Shown here: positions 1 to 6,778 of the stretch, in pieces
Layout of the letters: each line of letters opens with the position of its first letter
Position numbering within the stretch: position 1 is the stretch's first letter
DNA from: Comamonadaceae bacterium
GTDB taxonomy: Bacteria > Pseudomonadota > Gammaproteobacteria > Burkholderiales > Burkholderiaceae_C
DNA length: 7,014 bases
Reading direction: 5' to 3'
Assembly: GCA_947469815.1 (NCBI GenBank)
Contig: CANIRI010000125.1
Span: 1 to 7,014 of the forward strand
Program-made: the position numbers and the translations under genes
The notes under the pieces: model-generated
Databases searched by the model: none
Seen by the model: only the letters and a program-made list of their open reading frames with translations
Told to the model about the DNA's origin: nothing

Positions 1-1
1 C

Positions 2-556
2 ACTGCTTACCACGCCATGTCGGGCGGGCGCCATGATCTGCCGCTGGGCGTGCCCGACCTGATCATCGGGCACGGCGTCATGGGGCGCTTGCTGGCGCGC
101 CTGAACCTGGCGCTGGATTTGCCACCGCCCACGGTCTGGGAAACGCAGGCGGCGCGGCGTGCAGGGAACCACGGCTACCCGGTGGTGCACCCCGATGAAG
201 ACAGCCGCAAAAACTACCGTGGCGTCTACGACGTGAGCGGCGACGCCAGCCTGCTCAACACCCTGATCGGGCGTCTGCAGCCCGGCGGGGGCGGCGAGGT
301 GGTGCTGGCCGGTTTTTACAAGGAAGACTTGCGCTTTGCCTACGCACCAGCCTTTATGCGCGAAGCGCGCATCCGCATTGCGGCCCAGTGGTCGCCGGGC
401 GATCTGGTGGCGGTCACGGAGCTGGTACAAAAGGGAAAGCTCGACCTGGAAGGGCTGATTACCCACACCGAAACCCCGGAAAACGCCCAGGCGGCTTACA
501 CCACGGCGTTCACCGACCCAAACTGCTTGAAAATGGTGCTGGCTTGGCGGCCGTGA
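2..556 (+). CDS. bchC: BchC, 3-hydroxyethyl bacteriochlorophyllide a dehydrogenase (C-terminal part, 5' end outside window)
   Basis: BchC oxidises the 3-(1-hydroxyethyl) group of the bacteriochlorin ring to the 3-acetyl group, using NAD+, late in bacteriochlorophyllide a synthesis. The reading frame is open from base 2 and gives 184 residues before the TGA at 554-556. The family is usually a little over 300 residues, so roughly the first 40% is missing. The ATG at 17 is internal: in-frame codons before it (TAYHA) continue the same protein. Visible signatures are the Rossmann nucleotide-binding turn GHGVMGR preceded by hydrophobic PDLII, followed by YDVSGD, then LAGFY, PAFMREARIRIAAQW and a C-terminal GLITH and CLKMVL. 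These are characteristic of BchC within the zinc-type alcohol dehydrogenase superfamily. The next gene follows after 34 bases on the same strand, consistent with one transcript. bchXYZ, its frequent downstream partners in purple bacteria, do not follow here. Confidence 0.93.
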   Translation, partial: TAYHAMSGGRHDLPLGVPDLIIGHGVMGRLLARLNLALDLPPPTVWETQAARRAGNHGYPVVHPDEDSRKNYRGVYDVSGDASLLNTLIGRLQPGGGGEVVLAGFYKEDLRFAYAPAFMREARIRIAAQWSPGDLVAVTELVQKGKLDLEGLITHTETPENAQAAYTTAFTDPNCLKMVLAWRP

Positions 557-580
557 TGTCCACGCTGCGGCCACCCATCA

Positions 581-585
581 GGGAG
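581..585 (+). promoter_or_regulatory. Ribosome binding site of the NnrU-family gene
   Basis: GGGAG ends five bases before the ATG at 591. This supports that start over the second in-frame ATG at 597, for which the spacing would be 11 bases. Confidence 0.6.
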
Positions 586-590
586 CTGAT

Positions 591-1196
591 ATGGAGATGC
601 TGATAGCGGGTTTGGTGATTTTTCTCGGTATCCATGCGCTGCGCGTATGGGGCGAGGGTTTGCGTGGTGCGCTGCTGTTGCGGCTGGGGTCCATGGGTTT
701 TAAAGGGGTGTATTCCATCGCCTCGCTGGCGGGCTTTTATCTGCTCATTGTGGGCTATGGGCAAGCGCGTCTGGAGCCGGTGCAGCTGTGGACGCCGCCG
801 CCCGGCATGGGCCACGCCACGGTGGCTTTGATGTGGGTATCCATGGTGATGCTGGCTTCCGCCGAGATTCCGCGCAACGCCATCAAAGCCCGCCTGCGCC
901 ACCCCATGGTGCTGGGCGTCAAAGTCTGGGCCCTGTCCCATATTCTGGCCAACGGCACGCTGCATGATCTGCTGCTATTCGGCGGCTTTCTGGTCTGGGC
1001 GGTGCTGAGCTTTCGCGCCGCCCGCCAGCGCGACCGCGCGGCCCTGGAAGCCGGTGACGTGGCTGAGAGCCCTCCAACATCTGCCGCAGCCACCGCGGGC
1101 GCGGTGCTGATCGGCACGGCGGCATGGGCTGCTTTTATTATGGTGGTACACGTCTGGCTGATCGGCGTGGCCCCTATTGCAGCCATGGCGGCCTAA
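591..1196 (+). CDS. NnrU-family integral membrane protein
   Basis: This 201-residue protein matches the NnrU family, named from a gene in the nitric-oxide-responsive denitrification region of Rhodobacter. Its biochemical role is not established. The family is related to plant and algal 15-cis-zeta-carotene isomerase (Z-ISO), a membrane protein reported to need heme b. Family-like stretches are FLGIHALR near the N-terminus (residues 11-18), GFKGVYSIASLAGF (36-49), GYGQARLEPV (55-64), IKARLRHPMVLGVKVWALSH (98-117) and LANGTLHDLLLFG (119-131). Hydrophobic segments lie near residues 3-18, 40-57, 76-92, 106-139 (possibly two) and 168-193. Histidines sit in or beside them at 15, 75, 104, 117, 125 and 187. 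A polar, alanine-rich loop (about 142-168) precedes the last helix. The gene lies between bchC and bchI with 34 and 44 bases on either side, so it is probably cotranscribed with pigment genes. The family call is confident; the cellular job is unknown. Confidence 0.85.
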   Translation: MEMLIAGLVIFLGIHALRVWGEGLRGALLLRLGSMGFKGVYSIASLAGFYLLIVGYGQARLEPVQLWTPPPGMGHATVALMWVSMVMLASAEIPRNAIKARLRHPMVLGVKVWALSHILANGTLHDLLLFGGFLVWAVLSFRAARQRDRAALEAGDVAESPPTSAAATAGAVLIGTAAWAAFIMVVHVWLIGVAPIAAMAA

Positions 1197-1228
1197 GCGG
1201 CTGCGCACCGGCCCAACACTTAGAAAAC

Positions 1229-1235
1229 GAGAGAA
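1229..1235 (+). promoter_or_regulatory. Weak ribosome binding site of bchI
   Basis: The purine run GAGAGAA ends five bases before the ATG at 1241. It is a weak Shine-Dalgarno match, but it decides the start. The frame is also open upstream to an ATG at 1124, which lies inside the NnrU-family gene and would add 39 residues unlike BchI. Confidence 0.5.
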
Positions 1236-1240
1236 CACGC

Positions 1241-2296
1241 ATGGCATTGACTTTCCCCTTTGCGGCCATTGTTGGCCAGGAAGAAATGACGCTGGCGATC
1301 CAGGTGGTGGCCGTGGATCCCAGCATTGGCGGCGTGCTGGTGCTCGGCGACCGGGGCACCGGCAAATCGACTGCGGTGCGCGCCTTGGCCGACTTGCTGC
1401 CGCCGATCCGCGTCGTGCAGGGCTGCCCCTATGGCTGCGACCCGGCGGCCACCAATCCCTGTACCCAATGCCAAGCGGCGCGGGCAGCCTCGGGCAAGAA
1501 ACTCCCAACCCTGGAGCGTCCGGTCCCGGTGGTGGATCTACCGCTGGGCGCAACCGAAGACCGCGTGGTCGGCGCGCTCGATCTGGAAAAGGCCTTGACG
1601 CAGGGCGTGAAGGAATTTGCGCCCGGCCTGCTGGCGCAGGCCAACCGGGGGTTTTTGTACATCGACGAGGTCAATTTGCTGGAAGACCATCTGGTCGATT
1701 TGCTGATTGACGTGGCCGCATCCGGTGAGAACCTGGTGGAGCGCGAAGGCCTGAGCGTGCGCCACCCCGCGCGCTTTGTGCTGGTGGGCAGCGGCAACCC
1801 CGAAGAAGGCGAACTGCGCCCGCAGTTGCTGGACCGCTTTGGTCTGTCGGTGGAAGTGCGCACGCCACAAGACATTGCCTTGCGCGTGCAAGTCATCAAA
1901 CGCCGCGATGCCTTCGAGCGCGACCCGGCGGGTTTTCGCGCCCAATGGGAAGCCGACAACGCGAAACTGCGCAAAAACATCCTCAAAGCCCGCAGTGCGC
2001 TGGAGCGCCTCGAAGTGGGTGACGACATGCTGCACCAGTGCGCCGCGCTGTGCCAGAAACTGGGCACCGACGGCCTGCGCGCCGAGCTCACCCTTCTGCG
2101 CACCACGCGCGCCATCGCCGCCCTGCGCGGGGCGAAAAAAGTCAGCCTGGCGCACCTCCGAGAAATCGCCCCCATGGTTTTGCGCCACCGCTTGCGGCGC
2201 AACCCGCTGGACGACACGGGATCGAGCGTGCGGGTGCAGCGCGCCATGGACGAAGTTCTGGGCGCTGTTACGGCCGCTGTTACGGGCTCCAAATAG
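1241..2296 (+). CDS. bchI: BchI, magnesium chelatase AAA+ ATPase subunit
   Basis: BchI is the ATPase of magnesium chelatase. With BchD it forms a hexameric motor that drives BchH to insert Mg2+ into protoporphyrin IX, the committed step to bacteriochlorophyll. The chosen ATG gives 351 residues, the normal family length. The conserved PFAAIVGQE (6-14) opens the AAA+ module. Walker A is GDRGTGKST (36-44) and Walker B is FLYIDE (138-143). DLPLGATEDRVVGALD (99-114) and LVGSGNPEEG with LRPQLLDRFGLSVEV are strongly conserved family blocks. C-terminal RHPARF, ELTLLR and LRHRLRRNPLD are also typical. An unusual feature is a four-cysteine cluster, GCPYGC with C62 and C66, then CTQC with C74 and C77, in the insertion after the first helix. 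The TAG stop is at 2294-2296 and bchD starts 21 bases later in the same frame, so the two are surely cotranscribed. Confidence 0.97.
   Translation: MALTFPFAAIVGQEEMTLAIQVVAVDPSIGGVLVLGDRGTGKSTAVRALADLLPPIRVVQGCPYGCDPAATNPCTQCQAARAASGKKLPTLERPVPVVDLPLGATEDRVVGALDLEKALTQGVKEFAPGLLAQANRGFLYIDEVNLLEDHLVDLLIDVAASGENLVEREGLSVRHPARFVLVGSGNPEEGELRPQLLDRFGLSVEVRTPQDIALRVQVIKRRDAFERDPAGFRAQWEADNAKLRKNILKARSALERLEVGDDMLHQCAALCQKLGTDGLRAELTLLRTTRAIAALRGAKKVSLAHLREIAPMVLRHRLRRNPLDDTGSSVRVQRAMDEVLGAVTAAVTGSK
2263..2285 (+). repeat. 11-base direct repeat at the 3' end of bchI
   Basis: CGCTGTTACGG occurs at 2263-2273 and again at 2275-2285, a period of 12 bases. It encodes the repetitive tail GAVTAAVTG just before the stop. 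It looks like a small in-frame duplication in a poorly constrained C-terminus. Confidence 0.6.
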
Positions 2297-2317
2297 GCCC
2301 TCCGGTATCCGGCGCGC

Positions 2318-4189
2318 ATGACCCAGGACCTCCGCACCGCCAGCCCACCTGCGGCGCAGGACGCGCAGCAAGACGCGCCGCCCTCGGTTCAGTGGAGCGA
2401 CGCGCAACTGCTGCTGCTGGCCTTGCAAGTCGACCCCCTGGGTTTTGGCGGCGTATGGCTGCGCGCCGGGCACGGGCCGGTTCGCGAAGCCTGGCTGGCG
2501 CAACTGGCCCGCGCCATGGGCCAACGCCCGCTGGTCAAAGTGCCGCACCATGTCGATACCGAACGTCTGCTGGGCGGCACCGACCTGACCCATACCCTGC
2601 AAACCGGCAAGCTCCAGTGGCAGGACGGCGTACTGGCCCAGGCCCATGGCGGCGTCGCCACCCTGGCCATGGCTGAACGCCTGAGTCCGGCCACCGCGGC
2701 ACAAATGCTTTACACACTGGACAAGGGCCAAATCCGGCAAAACGAGGGCGAGCAGGATTGCCGCTTCGGCATCATCGCCCTGGACGAATCCGGCGAAGAC
2801 GAGCCGGGCCTGACCCCCGCTTTGGCCGAGCGCCTGGGCGTCTGGCTCAGCCTGGACACGGTCAGCCGTTTCGATAGCCTCAACACCCTGGAACTGCTCA
2901 GCGCCGACGAGCTATCCCGCACCCAATCCGACCTGAAACATGTGCAGGCGCAAGACCAGGACCTGGGTGCGCTGTGCCAGGCCGCGCTGGCGCTGGGCAT
3001 AGACAGCTTGCGCGCGCCTTTGCTGGCTTTGCAGGTGGCGCGGGTGCACGCGGCGCTGAACCAGCGCGATACCTTGGCGCAAGAGGACCTGGCGCTGGCC
3101 GCACGCTGGGTGCTCGCCCCGCGCGCCACCGTGGTACCGCCACCCCCACAGGAACCGCCGCCCGAAGAAACCGACAGCCAACCGCCGCCGCCCGAAGAGC
3201 CACCCCCGCAGGAAGAGCCGCCGGATGACAGCCCTGCGCCACCCCCGCCCGAGGACCACGGCGAGTCCGAGCAGCCTGAGGTGCCCACGGACCAGGAACT
3301 CGCCGAGATGCTGGTTGCGGCCGCCGCTGCCGCCCTGCCCCCGCATCTGCTGGACCGCATGCTGCTGCAGCGCCAGAACGCATCCAAAGGCGTGCGCGCA
3401 GCCCCAAGCGGCAGCAGCGGACAGGCGCAAAAACACACGATGCGCGGGCGCCCCTTGAGCCCGCGTGCCGGCAAGCCCCACGCCGGGGCGCGCCTGCATT
3501 TGCTGGCCACCCTGCGCGCGGCCGCACCCAAACAAAAACTGCGCCGCCAACCGGCTGGCACGCAGGCCCTGACACGCAATCGCATCAGCCTGTGGCCCGA
3601 AGACTTTCATATCCAGCGCTTCGAGCAACGCACCCCCTCCTGCCTGATTTTTGCCATCGACGCATCCGGTTCGGCGGCGCTGGAGCGGCTGGCTGAGGCC
3701 AAGGGCGCGGTGGAAATTCTGTTGCAGCAGTCCTACGCGCGGCGCGACAGTGTCTGTGTGCTGGCATTTCGCGGCGCGACAGCAGAGGTGCTGCTGCCGC
3801 CCACGCGCTCGCTGGTGCGGGCCAAGCGCGCCCTGGCCGGTCTGCCCGGAGGCGGTGGCACGCCGCTGGCCATGGCGCTGCAACTGGGTCTGGAGCAGGC
3901 CATGCAGTTGCAGCGCGCAGGCATGACTCCCAGCTTGGTGGTGCTCAGCGACGGGCGCGCCAACATCGATCTGGCCGGTCTGGGCGGACGGGCACAGGCC
4001 AGTGCCGACGCGCTGGCCCTGGCGCAGCGCTGGGCGCTCAGTCCGTGGGCCGCGCTGTGGATTGATACCGCGCCCAAACCCGAGCCACTGGCCCAGGCGC
4101 TGGCGCGCAGCATGGGCGCGCAGTACCTGCCCATGCCTTATGTGCAGGCGCAGCGCATGGCCGCAGCCATGCAAACCCTGCGAGGTTGA
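2318..4189 (+). CDS. bchD: BchD, magnesium chelatase subunit with inactive AAA+ and integrin-I domains
   Basis: BchD is the platform subunit of magnesium chelatase that pairs with BchI and contacts BchH. The protein has 623 residues, within the family range. Residues 1 to about 270 form an AAA+-like module without Walker A: the position matching BchI GDRGTGKS reads RAGHGPVRE (49-57), so it should not hydrolyse ATP, as expected for BchD. Residues about 272-326 are an acidic, proline-rich linker with repeated PPPP and EEPPP units. A basic stretch (about 365-420) leads into the C-terminal von Willebrand/integrin-I domain. Its metal-ion-dependent adhesion site is complete: D448-x-S450-x-S452, T515 in GGGGTP and D545 in SDGR. 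The frame is bounded upstream by the bchI stop, and the ATG at 2318 is the first possible start. No clear Shine-Dalgarno sequence precedes it, so translation may depend on ribosomes arriving from bchI. bchO begins seven bases after the stop. Confidence 0.96.
   Translation: MTQDLRTASPPAAQDAQQDAPPSVQWSDAQLLLLALQVDPLGFGGVWLRAGHGPVREAWLAQLARAMGQRPLVKVPHHVDTERLLGGTDLTHTLQTGKLQWQDGVLAQAHGGVATLAMAERLSPATAAQMLYTLDKGQIRQNEGEQDCRFGIIALDESGEDEPGLTPALAERLGVWLSLDTVSRFDSLNTLELLSADELSRTQSDLKHVQAQDQDLGALCQAALALGIDSLRAPLLALQVARVHAALNQRDTLAQEDLALAARWVLAPRATVVPPPPQEPPPEETDSQPPPPEEPPPQEEPPDDSPAPPPPEDHGESEQPEVPTDQELAEMLVAAAAAALPPHLLDRMLLQRQNASKGVRAAPSGSSGQAQKHTMRGRPLSPRAGKPHAGARLHLLATLRAAAPKQKLRRQPAGTQALTRNRISLWPEDFHIQRFEQRTPSCLIFAIDASGSAALERLAEAKGAVEILLQQSYARRDSVCVLAFRGATAEVLLPPTRSLVRAKRALAGLPGGGGTPLAMALQLGLEQAMQLQRAGMTPSLVVLSDGRANIDLAGLGGRAQASADALALAQRWALSPWAALWIDTAPKPEPLAQALARSMGAQYLPMPYVQAQRMAAAMQTLRG
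4182..4185 (+). promoter_or_regulatory. Ribosome binding site of bchO inside the end of bchD
   Basis: GAGG within the last bchD codons lies ten bases before a GTG at 4196. No ATG exists in this frame between the bchD stop and 4256, so the site supports the GTG start. Confidence 0.5.
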
Positions 4190-4195
4190 AGCACG

Positions 4196-5110
4196 GTGTT
4201 GGATGGTTTGTACCCGCCGCTGCAAGCCGCAGATCTGGGCGCGGACTGGCCGCACATGGATCGCAGCCGCTTTGTGCAAACGCCGGGTGTGCGCTGGCAT
4301 GTGCAGATTGCAGGCAGCGGGCCGGTGCTGGTGCTGTTGCACGGCGCAGGGGCTTCCACCCATACCTGGCGCGATCTGCTGCCCGCCCTAAGCGCAGATT
4401 TCACCGTGGTCTGCCCGGACCTGCCCGGCCACGCGCTCAGCCACATCGCCCCTGGATGGCGACCCGGCCTGCGCGAGATGGCGGGGGCGCTGGACGATTT
4501 GCTGCGCGCGCTGAATCTGCAGCCGCAGGTGGTCGTTGGCCATTCGGCCGGTGGCGCGGTGGGTGCGCAATGGGTGCTGGAGCGCCAAAGCCAAACGCCC
4601 GCTGGCAAGCCCATCTTGATCGGGCTGAATCCGGCTTGGCTGCCCATTCCCGGCATGGCCAGTTGGATGTTCCCCGTGGCGGCCAAGGTGCTGGCGCTCA
4701 ATCCACTGTCGGCGCTGTGGATCGCGCGCCACGGAAAGCGGCCGGGGGTTATCCAAAAACTCGTGGACGAAACCGGCTCACGGCTCGATGCGCAGGGCGT
4801 GGAGTACTACGCGCGCCTGATCCGGCAACCCGCGCATGTACGCGGTGTGCTGGCCATGATGGCGGCATGGGACATGGGAGCATTGGGGCGGCGTATGCCC
4901 GAGCTGCGTGGCCCGGTTTTTATGCATCTGGGCGGCCGCGACACCACGGTTCCGACCAGTTGGTCCGGGCGCACCTACGCGGCAGTGGCCCACGCGCGCG
5001 GCAGCACGGAGCCGGAACTGGGCCACCTGGCCCACGAGGAGGCACCGGCTTTGGTGGCCGACCACATCCGCAGCTGGGCACTCGAATCCCTCAGCCAAAC
5101 GGCCCGTTGA
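4196..5110 (+). CDS. bchO: BchO, magnesium chelatase-associated alpha/beta hydrolase
   Basis: BchO is encoded beside bchI and bchD in many purple bacteria and is classed as a magnesium chelatase accessory protein. Its substrate has not been established. The protein has 304 residues and an alpha/beta-hydrolase fold. WHVQIAGSGPVLVLLHGAGAS supplies the first strands and an oxyanion-hole HG motif, and CPDLPGHALS follows. The nucleophile elbow is GHSAGG with S117. The acid is probably D249 in GGRDTTVP. The base is probably H277 in GHLAHEE. The catalytic triad therefore appears intact, so an enzymatic rather than purely structural role is possible. The start is a GTG seven bases after the bchD stop; a TTG at 4199 is the only close alternative. 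The last 20 bases overlap the 3' end of tspO on the other strand. Confidence 0.92.
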   Translation: MLDGLYPPLQAADLGADWPHMDRSRFVQTPGVRWHVQIAGSGPVLVLLHGAGASTHTWRDLLPALSADFTVVCPDLPGHALSHIAPGWRPGLREMAGALDDLLRALNLQPQVVVGHSAGGAVGAQWVLERQSQTPAGKPILIGLNPAWLPIPGMASWMFPVAAKVLALNPLSALWIARHGKRPGVIQKLVDETGSRLDAQGVEYYARLIRQPAHVRGVLAMMAAWDMGALGRRMPELRGPVFMHLGGRDTTVPTSWSGRTYAAVAHARGSTEPELGHLAHEEAPALVADHIRSWALESLSQTAR

Positions 5111-5588
5111 GCTGCACGGTGGTCAGATTCAAATATCCGGCAGCGCTGACCCAGACCAGATAGGGCAGATTCATCCAGCCCGCCGCCGGCTCGATGCGGC
5201 GCAAAACCAGCACCACGGCGAGCACCGACAGCCATAAAACCACCCATTCCAGCATGGCCCAATCGGGTCGCTGCAGGGTGAAATACAGGTAGCTCCACAG
5301 CACGTTACACAGTGCGTTGCAGGCGAATACAAGAATCAGCGCACGGCGCTCAGCGCGGTTGATCGCGGCATACCACGCGAGCCAGCCACTGACGGCGCAC
5401 AAGGTGAAGATCGTGGTCCAAATCGGGCCGAAGGCGATGTCCGGCGGCTTCCAATCCGGTTGGCGCAAAGCCAAGTACCAGGGCCCTATATCGGTTAGCG
5501 AAGCACCTACCGAGGCCACGCCCAGGCTGAGGGCGAAAGCCAGGGGCAGGCCGGGCCACAGCGGTGGGCGTGGCCCCTGGAAAATCAA
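5091..5588 (-). CDS. tspO: TspO/MBR tryptophan-rich sensory membrane protein
   Basis: TspO proteins are five-helix membrane proteins that bind porphyrins. In Rhodobacter sphaeroides, TspO (formerly CrtK, in the photosynthesis cluster) represses pigment genes under oxygen and has been linked to tetrapyrrole export. This protein has 165 residues, the normal length. Family marks are WYLALRQPDWKPP (37-49), FGPIWT (53-58), a second-helix GWLAWY (68-73), NALCNVLWSYLYF (91-103) and MNLPYLVWVSAAGYLNL (139-155). It has eleven tryptophans. Five hydrophobic segments fall near 10-30, 54-76, 83-103, 111-130 and 139-159. The start is TTG at 5588-5586, overlapping the bchP stop TGA at 5587-5585. A GGGA at 5602-5599 inside the end of bchP could serve as ribosome binding site at ten bases. 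No ATG is available near the N-terminus in this frame. It is probably the last gene of the bchG-bchP-tspO transcript. Confidence 0.92.
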   Translation of the reverse strand: MIFQGPRPPLWPGLPLAFALSLGVASVGASLTDIGPWYLALRQPDWKPPDIAFGPIWTTIFTLCAVSGWLAWYAAINRAERRALILVFACNALCNVLWSYLYFTLQRPDWAMLEWVVLWLSVLAVVLVLRRIEPAAGWMNLPYLVWVSAAGYLNLTTVQLNGPFG

Positions 5589-6778
5589 GCCCGGGCCATC
5601 CCGAACAGATGCGCCAAGTCTTTGAAGAAGATACGCACGTGGGCCATGGGTTTCTTACGCACCAGCTCTTTGTTCATGTAGGACTCGAAGGTCAGTTGCT
5701 GCACATCTTTGTCTTCGCAGATTTTGACGAAGCGCTCGCGCCGCTTGTCATTCTGGTACCAGAAGTACTGCAAGATACCCAGCACCCAAAAGACTTTGCC
5801 ATGCAAGCGCATGAACTGCTTACGGGCTTGTTTCAACAAGGCCGGGTTGTTGTGGATGATGGCCTGGTTCACCGCGTGCGCGGCAACACGGCCACCGAAC
5901 ATGGCGTAGTAAATCCCTTCGCCCGATGCCGGGGCCACCACACCGGCCGCATCCCCCGCGAGTACGACGTTGCGGCCGTTTTCCCAGCGCGGTAGCGGCT
6001 TGAGCGGGATCGGCGCACCTTCGCGGCGCAGGGTCTCGAGGTGCGCCAGACCACCCAATTCGCGCAGGCGGCCCACGGCGGAACGCAGGGAATAGCCCTT
6101 GTCAGCGCTGCCCGTGCCGATGCTCATGGTGTCGCCGTGGGGGAAGACCCAGCCGTAAAAATCGGGCGAGAGCACGCCGTTGTAATAGACGTCGCAGCGG
6201 TCCGGGTCGTGGCTGGCGTCATTCTGTGGAGCCTTGACGATCTCGTGGTACGCGAACACGTACTTGGTTTTCTCATAGCCCTCGATAGTCTGTCGCGCCA
6301 CTTCGGACTTGGCACCGTCGGCACCGATCACATAGCGGGCACGCACGCTGATTGGCGCGTGGTCTTCGTTTTTGCCGGCGGGCGTGTAGTGCACACGGGC
6401 CACGCCGTCGGCGTCTTCGGTGATCTTGTCAAAGACCGCACGCACGCGCTGCGCGCCATTGGCCTGCGCCCGCGCGCGCAGCCATTCGTCAAACTCGTCG
6501 CGGTTGACCATGCCGACAAAGCCGTTTTCAATCGGGATATCGACTTTTTTGTCGGTGGGCGAAATCATGCGCGCGCAACGCGCCTTGGCCACCAGCAGGT
6601 GGTCAGGGATCTGGAAGTCTTTGATCAGGCGCGGCGGGATCGCACCGCCGCAGGGTTTGGTGCGGCCCTGGCGGTCCAGCAGCAACACGGTGCGGCCTTC
6701 TTGCGCCAGGTCATCGGCAGCGGTTGCGCCGGCGGGTCCGCCGCCGACAACGACGACATCATATTCTTGGGTTTGCAT
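5585..6778 (-). CDS. bchP: BchP, geranylgeranyl bacteriochlorophyll reductase
   Basis: BchP reduces three double bonds of the geranylgeranyl tail to give the phytyl tail of bacteriochlorophyll a, using NADPH and FAD at the membrane. The protein has 397 residues, close to the usual length. The FAD-binding dinucleotide motif is DVVVVGGGPAG (7-17), ending with an acidic residue at D35 after the second strand. The family signature KPCGGAIPP lies at 41-49, GADGAKSEVAR at 152-162, FYGWVFPHGD at 207-216 and the C-terminal FAD motif LAGDAAGVVAP with SGEGI at 273-289. The start at 6778 is preceded by AGGAG at seven bases. The frame is open to a further ATG at 6829, but those 17 residues lack family character. 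The order bchG then bchP matches consecutive steps, tail attachment and tail reduction. Its stop overlaps the tspO start. Confidence 0.97.
   Translation of the reverse strand: MQTQEYDVVVVGGGPAGATAADDLAQEGRTVLLLDRQGRTKPCGGAIPPRLIKDFQIPDHLLVAKARCARMISPTDKKVDIPIENGFVGMVNRDEFDEWLRARAQANGAQRVRAVFDKITEDADGVARVHYTPAGKNEDHAPISVRARYVIGADGAKSEVARQTIEGYEKTKYVFAYHEIVKAPQNDASHDPDRCDVYYNGVLSPDFYGWVFPHGDTMSIGTGSADKGYSLRSAVGRLRELGGLAHLETLRREGAPIPLKPLPRWENGRNVVLAGDAAGVVAPASGEGIYYAMFGGRVAAHAVNQAIIHNNPALLKQARKQFMRLHGKVFWVLGILQYFWYQNDKRRERFVKICEDKDVQQLTFESYMNKELVRKKPMAHVRIFFKDLAHLFGMARA

Noticed and set aside
1124..1240. Upstream extension of bchI by 39 residues
   Set aside because: It lies mostly inside the NnrU-family gene, its residues do not resemble BchI, and the ATG at 1241 gives the normal family length with a purine-rich site in front.
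2912..4363. A 483-codon open frame on the minus strand opposite bchD and bchO
   Set aside because: It mirrors high-GC coding bias of the plus-strand genes. It has low-complexity composition, no recognisable domain, and lies over clearly conserved BchD domains.
5019..5034. Near-perfect inverted repeat TGGGCCA-CC-TGGCCCA
   Set aside because: It lies inside bchO codons for the conserved GHLAHE motif, has no T-tract and only a two-base centre, so codon choice explains it better than a terminator or operator.
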